Below are positions 14,189-23,505 of a DNA stretch of 31,177 nucleotides, piece by piece. Source of the DNA: JAKSCF01 sp028279945 (GTDB lineage: Bacteria; Bacillota; Clostridia; Peptostreptococcales; JAAYPU01); NCBI GenBank assembly GCA_028279945.1, contig JANQMT010000027.1:1-31177 (forward strand), given 5' to 3'. Below the pieces are notes generated by a model. It saw only the letters and a program-made list of their open reading frames with translations, ran no database searches and was not told where the DNA came from. The translations under genes were made by a program, and so were the position numbers. Within the stretch, counting starts at the first letter, position 1; each line of letters begins with the position of its first letter.

Positions 14189-16609
14189 ATGAAGAAGCTG
14201 TGGTTGATATTGCTAATGGCTATGATGATAATGATTGGAGCAGGATGCCAGGATACTCAACCTGAGGAAGAGGTTGAGACATTAGGAAAAGAAGCGGCGT
14301 TTGAACTATCTCAGCTGTTTCCAATGGAAAAAGATTTTACATGTTACTATGATGGGACACTAGATTATGGAGATTATAGAACCATAGTAGACATTCAAGA
14401 AAACCGTAATGAAATTGCTACATATATATTTATGGAAGGTGAAGTAGACGACCCTTCAGGCGGAGAAGCAGGCGATACTTCATTTTTAAAGAAAATAAAA
14501 GTGTTTGACTCGGGAATAGATTTAGCGTTTTCAGATGAATGGATTCCCCTGTTAAAGGCGCCTCTAAAAGAAGGGCATGAATGGACCGGATTTTGGTACG
14601 ATCAGCTTATGGGTGCTTACGGTAATATGACAGCTAAAACAACAATTACTGAGATAACAGATACTACTATTACCACTGAATTAACGCCACAGGATGAGAA
14701 CAAAATTTACAAAGACTATAAGGTTATAACAACTTATGAAGTAGGAAAGGGTATTGTATCACAAACGTTTACTTATCCAAATGAACCGGAACCTTATAAT
14801 TTTGAAATATGGTTATCTAAAACCAGTAAAATACCTGAAAACTACCATATTAGAAGGTACGTCAATCCAGAGAATAATCTTGACCAATTCTATAAGTTAG
14901 AGGATAGTTTTTATAAAGCCCTTATTGCCGACACCAAACAATGGCTAATGTCTGAAAAAGATTTAACCGATAAAAACATAGAAAAAAAATACGACGATAT
15001 GATTAAACAATTGCCTTGGAACGACTTTAAAAGCATTTCAACTGCTAAGGAAATCACATACTTACTTTCACAAGAGATGGCAGACTCAGAAAGTATTGTT
15101 ACAAAGTTCATTCAGTATTATGAAGATGTCATTAATGAATTCAATAGTACGGATATAGGTCAATACTTATCATATGAAGAAATTGATAGAATTTACGTTT
15201 TTGATGAAAGTGATTACAGCGTTAATATTGATATGCTTAGTGACTTTGAAGATCCTTCACTTAGGGCGAAAGCAGTAGTCCTATACGAAAATGGTATCTC
15301 AGTCTCCTCCACCGAAGGCATGTATTACTTTACACACCAAAAGGGATTTATTTATGATCAGTTTGTGGATGTGGTATCCGATCATATGAAGGAATACCTT
15401 GAATTGAAGGATTGGTATTACGGCTCTCAACCCATTATCTGTGAAGGTTATTTATGTATTAGTTTAGATGAATTGGTCAATCAATTGATGTCACTGGAAG
15501 CGTTTAGTAAAAAATATTCAAGTACTGAGCAAGCCAAGTGGGCAGAAGAAGAAGCCGAATTTTTATTGAATATATATATTGTTCCAGGAGGATCATGGGT
15601 CTATTCTGATTTGTCCCAAGTAGGTAAATTAGGGAATGAATATATAAACAGCTATGAAAAATTCATTGATGAGCATAAAGATTCTTCTTATCATGAACTG
15701 GTTAATTCTGTGTATACTTTCTTAAAAAATAACTACTTTTTATACAGTCTGGAGCTGGATCAATACCTAAAAGAAAAAGGATTTGAACCATACTTAAATG
15801 AAGAAGTCTATAATGCGCTTGCTGAACAAGAAAAGCAGTTAGAGGACTTTAAAGCTTTAATGGAAACCAAAGAAAATATTGATATCCATCAAAATGAAAA
15901 GCAAATCACCGTAAAAAATGGTGAAGAGCTCATGAATGCCATTGCATCGAATACCACCATTTACTTAGAACCGGGTGTCTATTTACTGCCATATAGCTAT
16001 ACAAGCGGCAATGTTAATATTGATTATGGTGAAGTGAGATTTAATAATATCGAAAATCTAGTGATTGTAGGAACCGGAGAAGAACCTGTTACTGTAATGA
16101 GTGAAGCATATGGTGAAGTTTTCACACTATATGATTGTAATAATGTTTCCTTCTGTAACCTGAGAATCGGTCATTTACAGCCTTACTGCAAAGGAGGCGT
16201 TATTGAGATAGGTGATTGTAAAGGGTTTACATTAAATGAATGTATCCTTTTTGGATGCGGATATTGGGGGTTAGAAGCCAGAGGATCACAAGATATAACA
16301 ATCGCCAATACACTGATTTCCGACTGTAATACTTTTGCTGTCAGTCTGGGTAAAGATGAAAACGTCACTTTTAAAAACTGTGCCTTTAAGAGAAACGGTC
16401 AAAATGTAGTGCGTATTGATACTTGTACAGGTGTTGCTTTTGAAAAGGTAGAAATATCTGATAACAATGAACAATCCTATGGTGAAAACAGCGTATTTTC
16501 TATCTCTAACAGTCAAGACATAAAAGCAGTTAATTGTACCTTTACAAACAATGTGGCCGAAGAACTGGTTAATAACAAAGAATATCTAACTATAGAAAAT
16601 CAAGAATAA
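14189..16609 (+). CDS. Large lipoprotein with C-terminal beta-helix-like domain
   Basis: An 806-residue protein of unknown function. The N-terminus is a lipoprotein signal: positive MKK, hydrophobic core, lipobox IGAGC with Cys20, so it should be anchored on the outer face of the membrane. Residues 25-215 are acidic and beta-rich. Residues 215-560 are mainly helical and charged. From about 565 a right-handed parallel beta-helix is suggested: an opening VKNGEELMNAIASNTTIYLEPGVYLL as in pectate-lyase-like folds, then repeats of about 22 residues. Ten Cys lie in this last part, many at matching places in successive turns (LYDC, IGDC, NEC, SDC, KNC, DTC, VNC). No catalytic motif is recognised. 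AAGGAGAG precedes the ATG by 5 nt. It stands alone between two terminators. Confidence 0.85.
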   Translation: MKKLWLILLMAMMIMIGAGCQDTQPEEEVETLGKEAAFELSQLFPMEKDFTCYYDGTLDYGDYRTIVDIQENRNEIATYIFMEGEVDDPSGGEAGDTSFLKKIKVFDSGIDLAFSDEWIPLLKAPLKEGHEWTGFWYDQLMGAYGNMTAKTTITEITDTTITTELTPQDENKIYKDYKVITTYEVGKGIVSQTFTYPNEPEPYNFEIWLSKTSKIPENYHIRRYVNPENNLDQFYKLEDSFYKALIADTKQWLMSEKDLTDKNIEKKYDDMIKQLPWNDFKSISTAKEITYLLSQEMADSESIVTKFIQYYEDVINEFNSTDIGQYLSYEEIDRIYVFDESDYSVNIDMLSDFEDPSLRAKAVVLYENGISVSSTEGMYYFTHQKGFIYDQFVDVVSDHMKEYLELKDWYYGSQPIICEGYLCISLDELVNQLMSLEAFSKKYSSTEQAKWAEEEAEFLLNIYIVPGGSWVYSDLSQVGKLGNEYINSYEKFIDEHKDSSYHELVNSVYTFLKNNYFLYSLELDQYLKEKGFEPYLNEEVYNALAEQEKQLEDFKALMETKENIDIHQNEKQITVKNGEELMNAIASNTTIYLEPGVYLLPYSYTSGNVNIDYGEVRFNNIENLVIVGTGEEPVTVMSEAYGEVFTLYDCNNVSFCNLRIGHLQPYCKGGVIEIGDCKGFTLNECILFGCGYWGLEARGSQDITIANTLISDCNTFAVSLGKDENVTFKNCAFKRNGQNVVRIDTCTGVAFEKVEISDNNEQSYGENSVFSISNSQDIKAVNCTFTNNVAEELVNNKEYLTIENQE

Positions 16610-16626
16610 TAATCGGTGATTGTAAT

Positions 16627-16657
16627 GTCGGGTCCCGGTACCCGACTTTTATTTTTT
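16627..16657 (+). terminator. Terminator after the lipoprotein gene
   Basis: GTCGGGT (16627-16633) pairs with ACCCGAC (16640-16646), followed by TTTTATTTTTT. Confidence 0.88.
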
Positions 16658-16692
16658 CACACCTGACAACATGTGACAGAAAGGTGAGTCAA

Positions 16693-18543
16693 TTGTTTAA
16701 TATAAAAGAACAACTTAAAAAATTGCCGGATAAACCTGGGGTTTATCTTATGAAAAATGAATATGGTGTTGTTATTTATGTGGGCAAGGCTATTTCATTA
16801 AAGAACCGAGTAAGGCAGTATTTTCAATCTTCCAAAAACCAACTGCCAAAGGTTCGTGCTATGGTCGCTAATATTGCAGAGTTTGAATATATAATTACGG
16901 ACTCTGAAATAGAAGCACTTATATTAGAAAGCAACCTAATTAAAAAGAATCAGCCTAAATACAATGTCTTATTGAGAGACGATAAAAGCTTTCCCTATAT
17001 TAAAATAACGGTTGATGAGAAATTTCCAAGAATAATAAAAACACGACAAGTATTAAAGGATGGCGCAAAATATTTTGGACCATACACGGATGTAGGGTCT
17101 GTTAATCATACATTGGATTTATTGAATAAAATATACGCTTTGAAAAAATGTTCGAAAACAAGATTCACACAAAATCATAAGGTTTGTTTAAATTATCATA
17201 TCGGTCAATGTTACGGTATTTGCCTCAATCATATTGACGCAACAGAATATGGCAAAATAATTGATGAAATCGTAGGATTATTTCAAGGCAAGAGTGAAAA
17301 AATTATAAAATCTTTAAATCATAAAATGATGGAAGCGGCAGAAAAAATGGATTTTGAAGGAGCAGCAGAATATAGAGATTCTATTAATGCCATACAAGCA
17401 TTAATGGAAAAGCAGAAAGTTGTTTTAGCTGCGCCACTAGATATGGATGCTATTGCGGTATCAAGAGGTGAAGAACAATGCCATGCAATGGTTTTCTTTA
17501 TTCGTCAAGGGAAATTAACAGGAAGAGAAAACTATATGGTACAAGCTTCTATAGATGATCCTTTAGAAGAAATAGTGGATGCTTTTATAAAACAGTTTTA
17601 CTCACAATCAGCGTATATTCCTAAAGAAATTATTATTAGCGATATGCCAAAAGATAAAATTGTTATAGAGCAATTATTGACTCAAACCAAAGGGAACAAA
17701 GTGAGTATCCACAAACCTCAAAGAGGGGAGAAGAAAGCACTGCTGGATATGGTAATTAAAAATGTTATAGAAGTAACAGAAATCCTAGATGAGAAAGCGA
17801 AAAAAGAAAAACAGAAAGCACAACACGCATTATTATCTTTAATGGATTATTTGAAGTTGGACAATCTGCCAAGAAGAATAGAGGCCTATGACATATCCAA
17901 TACCAGCGGCATAGACTCTGTTGGGTCAATGGTTGTTTTTGAAGACGGAAAACCTAAGAAAAGTGATTACAGAAGATTTAAAATAAAGACCATAGAAGGA
18001 CCAAACGATTATGGAAGTTTGCAAGAAATCATATATAGGCGTTTTAATAAAATCGTTGATGAGACGAAAAATAGTGAAAATCAAGATAACAGCTTTAAGA
18101 AAAAGCCGGATCTCTTATTGATTGATGGAGGAGAAAAACAGGTAAAAGCAGTAAAAGATGTACTGAACGCTCTCGGCATACATGTCCCTGCGGCAGGTAT
18201 GGTAAAAGACAATAAGCATAAAACAAGAGGTATAATTTATAAGGATATGGAATACGCTTTAAATGAGAATAGAGATATGAGAGTGTTTATATCTGAAATA
18301 CAAGAAGAGGTGCATCGATTTGCCATTACTTATCATAGAAGCCTAAGAGAAAAATCTCTTAAAGCATCTATATTAGATGATATTGAAGGTATTGGTGGGA
18401 AAAGAAAAATGGCTTTGTTGAAACATTTTGGTTCCATTCAAAAAATTAAAGAAGCTTCTGTAGAAGAACTGAACAAAGTAGATACAATGAACTTAAAAGC
18501 TGCACAGCAAATAAAAGATTTCTTTAATAATAATCACTCTTAA
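16693..18543 (+). CDS. uvrC: Excinuclease ABC subunit C
   Basis: UvrC makes both incisions of nucleotide excision repair within the UvrBC-DNA complex. The 616-residue protein has all domains: GIY-YIG nuclease (GVYLMKNEYGVVIYVGKA, about residues 14-31), Cys-rich linker, UVR motif (MMEAAEKMDFEGAAEYRD), RNase H-like nuclease (EAYDISNTSG and LLLIDGGEKQ) and a C-terminal double helix-hairpin-helix (DDIEGIGGKRKMALLKHFGS). I prefer the TTG at 16693 to the GTG at 16684: AAAGGTGA at 16680-16687 is spaced for TTG, and the protein then starts MFNIKEQLKKLPDKPGVY like other UvrC. The next gene starts 27 bp after it and is probably cotranscribed. Confidence 0.96.
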   Translation: MFNIKEQLKKLPDKPGVYLMKNEYGVVIYVGKAISLKNRVRQYFQSSKNQLPKVRAMVANIAEFEYIITDSEIEALILESNLIKKNQPKYNVLLRDDKSFPYIKITVDEKFPRIIKTRQVLKDGAKYFGPYTDVGSVNHTLDLLNKIYALKKCSKTRFTQNHKVCLNYHIGQCYGICLNHIDATEYGKIIDEIVGLFQGKSEKIIKSLNHKMMEAAEKMDFEGAAEYRDSINAIQALMEKQKVVLAAPLDMDAIAVSRGEEQCHAMVFFIRQGKLTGRENYMVQASIDDPLEEIVDAFIKQFYSQSAYIPKEIIISDMPKDKIVIEQLLTQTKGNKVSIHKPQRGEKKALLDMVIKNVIEVTEILDEKAKKEKQKAQHALLSLMDYLKLDNLPRRIEAYDISNTSGIDSVGSMVVFEDGKPKKSDYRRFKIKTIEGPNDYGSLQEIIYRRFNKIVDETKNSENQDNSFKKKPDLLLIDGGEKQVKAVKDVLNALGIHVPAAGMVKDNKHKTRGIIYKDMEYALNENRDMRVFISEIQEEVHRFAITYHRSLREKSLKASILDDIEGIGGKRKMALLKHFGSIQKIKEASVEELNKVDTMNLKAAQQIKDFFNNNHS

Positions 18544-18570
18544 TATCGAAAGGGTAAAGAGAGGAATAAA

Positions 18571-18936
18571 ATGAAGTTTAAAAATGCTCATTTTGAATTC
18601 ATTCCTGCATCACTTGGAGCCATAATATTTTTGATACCTACGTTTAAACACATATTATCTTCAAATTTTGACATTAATTTATTGAATCTTCCAGGGTACT
18701 ATCTTATGTTGTTAGCCTATGTACTAATACTGGTTTCAATGTTTCTAAAAAAATCATTAATTTTTGGGCTTGGAGGAATCTTAGGACTATTTCTTGCAGC
18801 AAGGTCTTCATATGATGTATGGGCAGGAAATAAAATATGTCCTGTCTCCGATAGTATTCCACTAAGTTATGTTTCATTATTATTGCTGGCAGTCATACTA
18901 ATATTAAAAATCATAAAAAATCGACAATCCAATTAA
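18571..18936 (+). CDS. Small four-helix membrane protein (paralogue 1)
   Basis: A 121-residue hydrophobic protein of no family I recognise, with about four predicted membrane segments. It is a paralogue of the gene at 19070: both share a GLFLA/GLILA segment near the middle and a C-terminal CPxxxxIPLxYVSLL. Two halves look alike, each a hydrophobic hairpin opening with a (C)PxxxxxPxxY-type loop (LNLPGYYLMLL at about residue 39, ICPVSDSIPLSYVSLL at about 90). In this copy the first half lacks the CP and the second keeps a single Cys. AAGAGAGG sits 6 nt before the ATG. It follows uvrC with no terminator, so it may use the uvrC promoter. Confidence 0.75.
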   Translation: MKFKNAHFEFIPASLGAIIFLIPTFKHILSSNFDINLLNLPGYYLMLLAYVLILVSMFLKKSLIFGLGGILGLFLAARSSYDVWAGNKICPVSDSIPLSYVSLLLLAVILILKIIKNRQSN

Positions 18937-18950
18937 ACACTAATCAAAGA

Positions 18951-18978
18951 ACTGCAGTGATTCACTGTAGTTTTTTTA
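18951..18978 (+). terminator. Terminator of the uvrC operon
   Basis: ACTGCAGTGA (18951-18960) is complementary to TCACTGTAGT (18962-18971) with one G-U pair, followed by a T run. Confidence 0.8.
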
Positions 18979-19069
18979 TATTTTGTCAGTGTTGCTTTAG
19001 TAAATCTTTAGGATAAGATAAAATTGAATTAGACAACAACGTAAATAGTTTGTCCCTTGAAAGGAATTA

Positions 19070-19414
19070 ATGATGAAAAAGAAAAAACACTTTACCTTAA
19101 TGCTCGCATCACTTGGCGTAATAGCCTCTATAATCCTTGTATATAAAGAGATATCACTTTCAAATTATTGTCCCAGAGTATTTGACATTCCCGCATGTTA
19201 TATTGTTTTATTGAGCTTTTTATTGGTATTAGGTTCAGTAATCTTAAATAACAAATATATCTTTGGTATCGGGACAAGTTTGGGATTGATTCTTGCTGTA
19301 TGGTTTTCTTATAATCAATTGATAGGAAAAAATGTTTGTCCTGTTTTTACAAATATCCCTTTATGTTATGTTTCCTTATTAACGTTTATGGCAATTATAA
19401 TATTAAATAAATGA
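19070..19414 (+). CDS. Small four-helix membrane protein (paralogue 2)
   Basis: A 114-residue membrane protein, paralogue of the gene at 18571 and unrecognised. It shows the internal duplication more clearly. NYCPRVFDIPACYIVLL at about residue 32 and NVCPVFTNIPLCYVSLL at about residue 88 are the same motif, CPxxxxIPxCYxxLL, each leading into a membrane helix. The four Cys are thus two equivalent pairs (eight residues apart), which could form disulfides, bind metal or serve redox. AAAGGA at 19060-19065 serves the ATG at 19070 or the next one at 19073. Terminators on both sides suggest it has its own promoter. Confidence 0.75.
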   Translation: MMKKKKHFTLMLASLGVIASIILVYKEISLSNYCPRVFDIPACYIVLLSFLLVLGSVILNNKYIFGIGTSLGLILAVWFSYNQLIGKNVCPVFTNIPLCYVSLLTFMAIIILNK

Positions 19415-19453
19415 CCATAATAAGACAACCGCAAGAAGCAGTCTATTCAACAG

Positions 19454-19480
19454 ACCCCGGTTATTTACCGGAGTTTTTTC
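19454..19480 (+). terminator. Terminator after small membrane protein 2
   Basis: CCGGT (19457-19461) pairs with ACCGG (19467-19471), extended past one mismatch by AC/GT, then TTTTTT. Confidence 0.8.
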
Positions 19481-19580
19481 AGTTGGGATTTTTATAAAAA
19501 ATATAAAAAGAATGAATGAAAAATAGAGATTATGAATAATTTATATATATTGATAAAGTTAGCTTGTCTTGGAGGGTACG

Positions 19581-21458
19581 ATGAAAAACAGTTTTTTAAA
19601 TGAAGAAAACATTTATCTATTTCATACAGGGAAATACTTCTATAGCTATGAAATGATGGGGGCACATTTAACCGAAGAAAAAAACGAAAAAGGTGCTCGT
19701 TTTACAGTTTGGGCACCACATGCCAGGCAGGTATCTGTAATCGGCGATTTTAATGGGTGGAATGGGACAGAGCATCCAATGGAAAAAATAAGTGACGGGG
19801 GAATATGGAGTATTTTTATACCTTCTATTCATGAAGGGAGTTTATATAAATATCAAATTATTTCTCAGGATAATCAAAGTATTATAAAATCCGATCCATA
19901 TGCTTTTTACACCGAAGTAAGACCTAATACGGCATCCGTTGTTTACGAGCTGGATCATTTTAAATGGCAAGATGGTACATGGATGAAAAAGCGAAATGAA
20001 ACACCGTTATACGATCGTCCGTTAAACATTTATGAAGTACATTTGGGTTCATGGAAAAGGAATCCGGACGGTTCTGAATATACATATGAGCAATTGACAA
20101 AAGAACTGATTCCATATGTTAAAGAAATGGGATATACTCATATTGAGCTATTACCGGTGTTAGAACATCCTTTTGATGGATCTTGGGGATACCAATGCTC
20201 CGGATACTATTCAATGACCAGCAGGTATGGAGAACCCAAACAATTAATGGATTTTATTGATCAGTGCCATGTTAATGATATCGGTGTCATATTTGATTGG
20301 GTTCCGGGCCATTTTTGTCCGGATGCCGATGGCTTATGTCGATTCGATGGGAATACATTGTATGAAAAAGAACAGCATAGAGAGTGGGGCACCTATAAAT
20401 TTGACTTTTCAAAGAGCGAGGTCATCAGCTATTTGATTTCCAATGCAGTGTTTCTTTTTGACCGATACCATATTGATGGACTCAGGATTGATGGGGTATC
20501 CAGTATGCTTTATTTAAGCTACGGTAAAGAGGAAGGCGAATGGGAACCCAATCAATACGGCGGGAATGGTGATTTGGATGCCGAAGAATTTATGAAGCAA
20601 TTAAATGCTGCTGTTTTTAAATATTTTCCAAATGTTATCATGGCTGCAGAAGAAGCTACATCCTGGCCTATGGTAACGTGGCCCACTGATAAAGGCGGGT
20701 TGGGATATAACTATAAATGGAATATGGGGTGGATGAACGACATTTTAAGGTATATGGAAATGGACCCTGAGTATCGGAAATACCACCATAATTTAATTAC
20801 TTTTTCATTTATGTATGCGTTTTCAGAAAATTTTATTTTAGCCATATCTCATGATGAAGTGGTTCATGGGAAAAAATCTTTAATAGACAAAATGCCTGGG
20901 GATTATTGGCAGAAATTTGCGAACCTAAGGGCATTTTACTGCTATCTGATGACACATCCTGGGAAAAAGCTGACTTTTATGGGATGTGAATTTGCTCAAT
21001 TTATTGAATGGCGGTACTATAGTTCATTAGATTGGGGTATACTAAATTTTGATATGCATAAAAAAATTCAATGCTTTGTTAAGGCATTAAATAAATTTTA
21101 TTTGAAGGAAAATTCTCTATGGGAAAATGACCATTCTTGGGATGGCTTTCAATGGATTGATGCTGACAACAATGAACAGAAAATTATTTCTTTTATTAGA
21201 AAAAGTAAAAACGGCGCGTCTTGTATCACTGTGATTAATTTTTCTCCGGTATACTATGATCGTTATAGAATTGGTGTGCCCATTAAACAAAAATATGATC
21301 TAATATTTAATGGAGATGAAGAAGCTTATGGCGGTACTGGAAATGTTCATCTTAAAGAGTATGAAGCAGATGATATTTCTATGCACGGTCAGCCTTATTC
21401 CATTGAGTTTAAATTGCCTTCATTTGCAGGATTGATTTTTAAGAAAAAGGATGTGTAA
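19581..21458 (+). CDS. glgB: 1,4-alpha-glucan branching enzyme
   Basis: GlgB (GH13, with an N-terminal CBM48) transfers alpha-1,4 segments to form alpha-1,6 branches in glycogen. The 625-residue protein starts with a short extension, then the CBM48 stretch GARFTVWAPHARQVSVIGDFNGWNG. The catalytic triad is visible: Asp in DGLRIDGVSSMLY, Glu in MAAEEATSWP, Asp in ISHDEVVHGKKSL. YEVHLGSWKR and TFMGCEFAQ are typical of the family. The ATG at 19581 is favoured by GGAGGG at 19571-19576; the frame also opens at TTG 19569. It is the first gene of a glycogen block and ends 7 bp before the start of the GH13 gene. Confidence 0.95.
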   Translation: MKNSFLNEENIYLFHTGKYFYSYEMMGAHLTEEKNEKGARFTVWAPHARQVSVIGDFNGWNGTEHPMEKISDGGIWSIFIPSIHEGSLYKYQIISQDNQSIIKSDPYAFYTEVRPNTASVVYELDHFKWQDGTWMKKRNETPLYDRPLNIYEVHLGSWKRNPDGSEYTYEQLTKELIPYVKEMGYTHIELLPVLEHPFDGSWGYQCSGYYSMTSRYGEPKQLMDFIDQCHVNDIGVIFDWVPGHFCPDADGLCRFDGNTLYEKEQHREWGTYKFDFSKSEVISYLISNAVFLFDRYHIDGLRIDGVSSMLYLSYGKEEGEWEPNQYGGNGDLDAEEFMKQLNAAVFKYFPNVIMAAEEATSWPMVTWPTDKGGLGYNYKWNMGWMNDILRYMEMDPEYRKYHHNLITFSFMYAFSENFILAISHDEVVHGKKSLIDKMPGDYWQKFANLRAFYCYLMTHPGKKLTFMGCEFAQFIEWRYYSSLDWGILNFDMHKKIQCFVKALNKFYLKENSLWENDHSWDGFQWIDADNNEQKIISFIRKSKNGASCITVINFSPVYYDRYRIGVPIKQKYDLIFNGDEEAYGGTGNVHLKEYEADDISMHGQPYSIEFKLPSFAGLIFKKKDV

Positions 21459-21465
21459 GGATTCC

Positions 21466-23373
21466 ATGTATAACATCATGCACAACTCACATGACCTATT
21501 TTACAGAGAACCCTTTGGCGCTGTAATTTGCAGCGCACAGGTTCACTTGCGGTTAAAAGTATCATGCTGTCAAAACGACCAAGTAGAAGCTGTACTGCAT
21601 ACTTATATCAATCATAATGTCAAATGCTTTAATATGCAGGAAGAAAGCCGAGACGAAGAAACGGCTGTTTACCATGTTCTTTATCAGGCATCGGATGACC
21701 CGGGTATTGTTTGGTATCATTTTGAGATAAAATTGAATGATCAAACTTTTTTCTACGGAAACAATTGGGAAAAATTAGGAGGTCAAGGTGTTATAACAGA
21801 AAAAGATACGCCCTCCTATCAGATAACAGTGCATAAGAAAATAAAGATACCGGAATGGTATAAAGACGCTATCATGTATCAAATTTTTGTAGACCGTTTT
21901 TTAAATGGTAATGAAGATCAAAAAGTGTTAGCGCCAAAAAGCGGCAGCTTAATTCACGGAAATTGGTACGATACGCCTTATTATATTAAAGATAAAAAAG
22001 GCAGAGTGGTGAGATGGGACTTTTTTGGAGGCAATTTACAAGGCATCATAAAAAAATTACCTTATCTAAAATCCCTGGGGATAGGTGTCGTTTATCTGAA
22101 TCCTGTTTTTGAAGCCTCCAGTAATCATAAATATGATACAGGAGACTATAAGAAAGTGGATCCAATGTTTGGCAGTATGAAAGACTTTCAAGAGTTAATG
22201 GTAAAAGGAAAAGAAAACGGTATTCGATTTATACTAGACGGTGTTTTCAGTCATACGGGTAGTGACAGTATATATTTTAATAAGGATGGCAGATATCCTG
22301 AGTTAGGTGCATATCAGTCAAAGGATTCAAAGTATTTCAGTTGGTTTAAATTTGTTAACCATCCGGAGGAATATGAATCATGGTGGGGCGTGGGGACACT
22401 TCCTAATGTAAATGAAATGGAGCCTTCTTACCAAGATTTTATTTATGGACAAGATGGTGTTATTCAGTATTGGGTAAAAAAAGGTGCAGAAGGATGGCGT
22501 TTAGATGTTGCGGATGAATTGCCCGATGCATTTATTAAACAGCTTAAAAAAAATATGAAAGCCGCCGGAGAAGAGTCCGTGTTAATTGGAGAAGTATGGG
22601 AGGATGCATCCAATAAAGTGAGTTATGGGTCCTTAAGAGAATATCTATGGGGAGATGAATTAGACTCTATTATGAATTACCCGTTTAGAACCATTGTCAT
22701 CGATTTTGCACTGGGACATATTAGCGGACAAAAAGCCATGCACAAATTCATGAACCAATTTGAAAACTATCCCAAAGAAATATTTTATTCCAATATTAAT
22801 TTGTTAGGGACGCATGACGTGGAAAGAATATTAACCATATTAGGAGAAGCAGAGCCTGCACAGAGTTTATCTCCCGAAGAACAGGAAAAATACAAACTGT
22901 CCCCTGAAAAAAAACAACTTGCTATTAGACGCTTAAAGCTTCTGGCTTTAATTCAAATGACTTTTCCAGGCGTGCCGTGTATCTATTATGGAGACGAAGC
23001 AGGCATGGAAGGTTATGCAGATCCTTACAATAGAGGGACATATCCTTGGGGTAAGGAGAACGATGAATTATTAAAATGGTATAAAAAAATAACACATATT
23101 CGAAAAAAATATAATATATTTATTCAAGGCGATTGGTCTGAATTTCAGTGCAGCGAAGATTTATTGGGATTTATTCGCATAAAAGACCATCAAAAAGCGA
23201 TATGTATTTTTAACAGAAATCAAAATAAAACATATGATATATCTGTTGGAGATTTTATGGATGAACAGATAGAAATGATAGATTTATTGGAAGAAGAAGA
23301 AAAAAAAGTATTGGAGAAAAAAATATTAATAAAACCTCTGCAAGGACGCATATTTTTGACTCATAAAAAATAA
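21466..23373 (+). CDS. GH13 alpha-glucan hydrolase (neopullulanase/maltogenic-amylase-like)
   Basis: A 635-residue glycoside hydrolase family 13 protein with no signal peptide, so it probably acts on cytoplasmic glycogen or maltodextrin. Residues 1-130 look like a beta-sandwich of the CBM34 or similar type found in cyclomaltodextrinases. The barrel begins AIMYQIFVDRFLNG. Catalytic regions are visible: LDGVFSHTG, Asp in EGWRLDVADELP, Glu in LIGEVWED and Asp in LLGTHDVER. PCIYYGDEAGMEGYADPYNR is characteristic of the neopullulanase group. ATG 21466 has AAGGA 4 nt upstream, near the glgB stop codon, so coupling is likely; the frame is open from ATG 21451. Exact bond and product specificity cannot be decided. 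It is likely the remodelling or degradation enzyme of this block. Confidence 0.9.
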   Translation: MYNIMHNSHDLFYREPFGAVICSAQVHLRLKVSCCQNDQVEAVLHTYINHNVKCFNMQEESRDEETAVYHVLYQASDDPGIVWYHFEIKLNDQTFFYGNNWEKLGGQGVITEKDTPSYQITVHKKIKIPEWYKDAIMYQIFVDRFLNGNEDQKVLAPKSGSLIHGNWYDTPYYIKDKKGRVVRWDFFGGNLQGIIKKLPYLKSLGIGVVYLNPVFEASSNHKYDTGDYKKVDPMFGSMKDFQELMVKGKENGIRFILDGVFSHTGSDSIYFNKDGRYPELGAYQSKDSKYFSWFKFVNHPEEYESWWGVGTLPNVNEMEPSYQDFIYGQDGVIQYWVKKGAEGWRLDVADELPDAFIKQLKKNMKAAGEESVLIGEVWEDASNKVSYGSLREYLWGDELDSIMNYPFRTIVIDFALGHISGQKAMHKFMNQFENYPKEIFYSNINLLGTHDVERILTILGEAEPAQSLSPEEQEKYKLSPEKKQLAIRRLKLLALIQMTFPGVPCIYYGDEAGMEGYADPYNRGTYPWGKENDELLKWYKKITHIRKKYNIFIQGDWSEFQCSEDLLGFIRIKDHQKAICIFNRNQNKTYDISVGDFMDEQIEMIDLLEEEEKKVLEKKILIKPLQGRIFLTHKK

Positions 23374-23505
23374 TATAATTGAGGATGCTTCGGCATACAT
23401 TTATAGTAATTGGGGCAAAAATAAAATGGTATCACTTTTATATTTGCTCAAAAAAGATTTTTTACGAAGCCATTAATAGCAAAGACTTATATGAAAGGGA
23501 GATTA

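Noticed and set aside
16684..16692. GTG at 16684 as the uvrC start
   Set aside because: No ribosome binding site at proper distance, while TTG 16693 has AAAGGTGA well spaced and gives the standard UvrC N-terminus.
23374..23505. Terminator between the GH13 gene and glgC (ATGC-TTCG-GCAT hairpin)
   Set aside because: The stem is only 4 bp and no T tract follows; it is noted within the glgC entry only.
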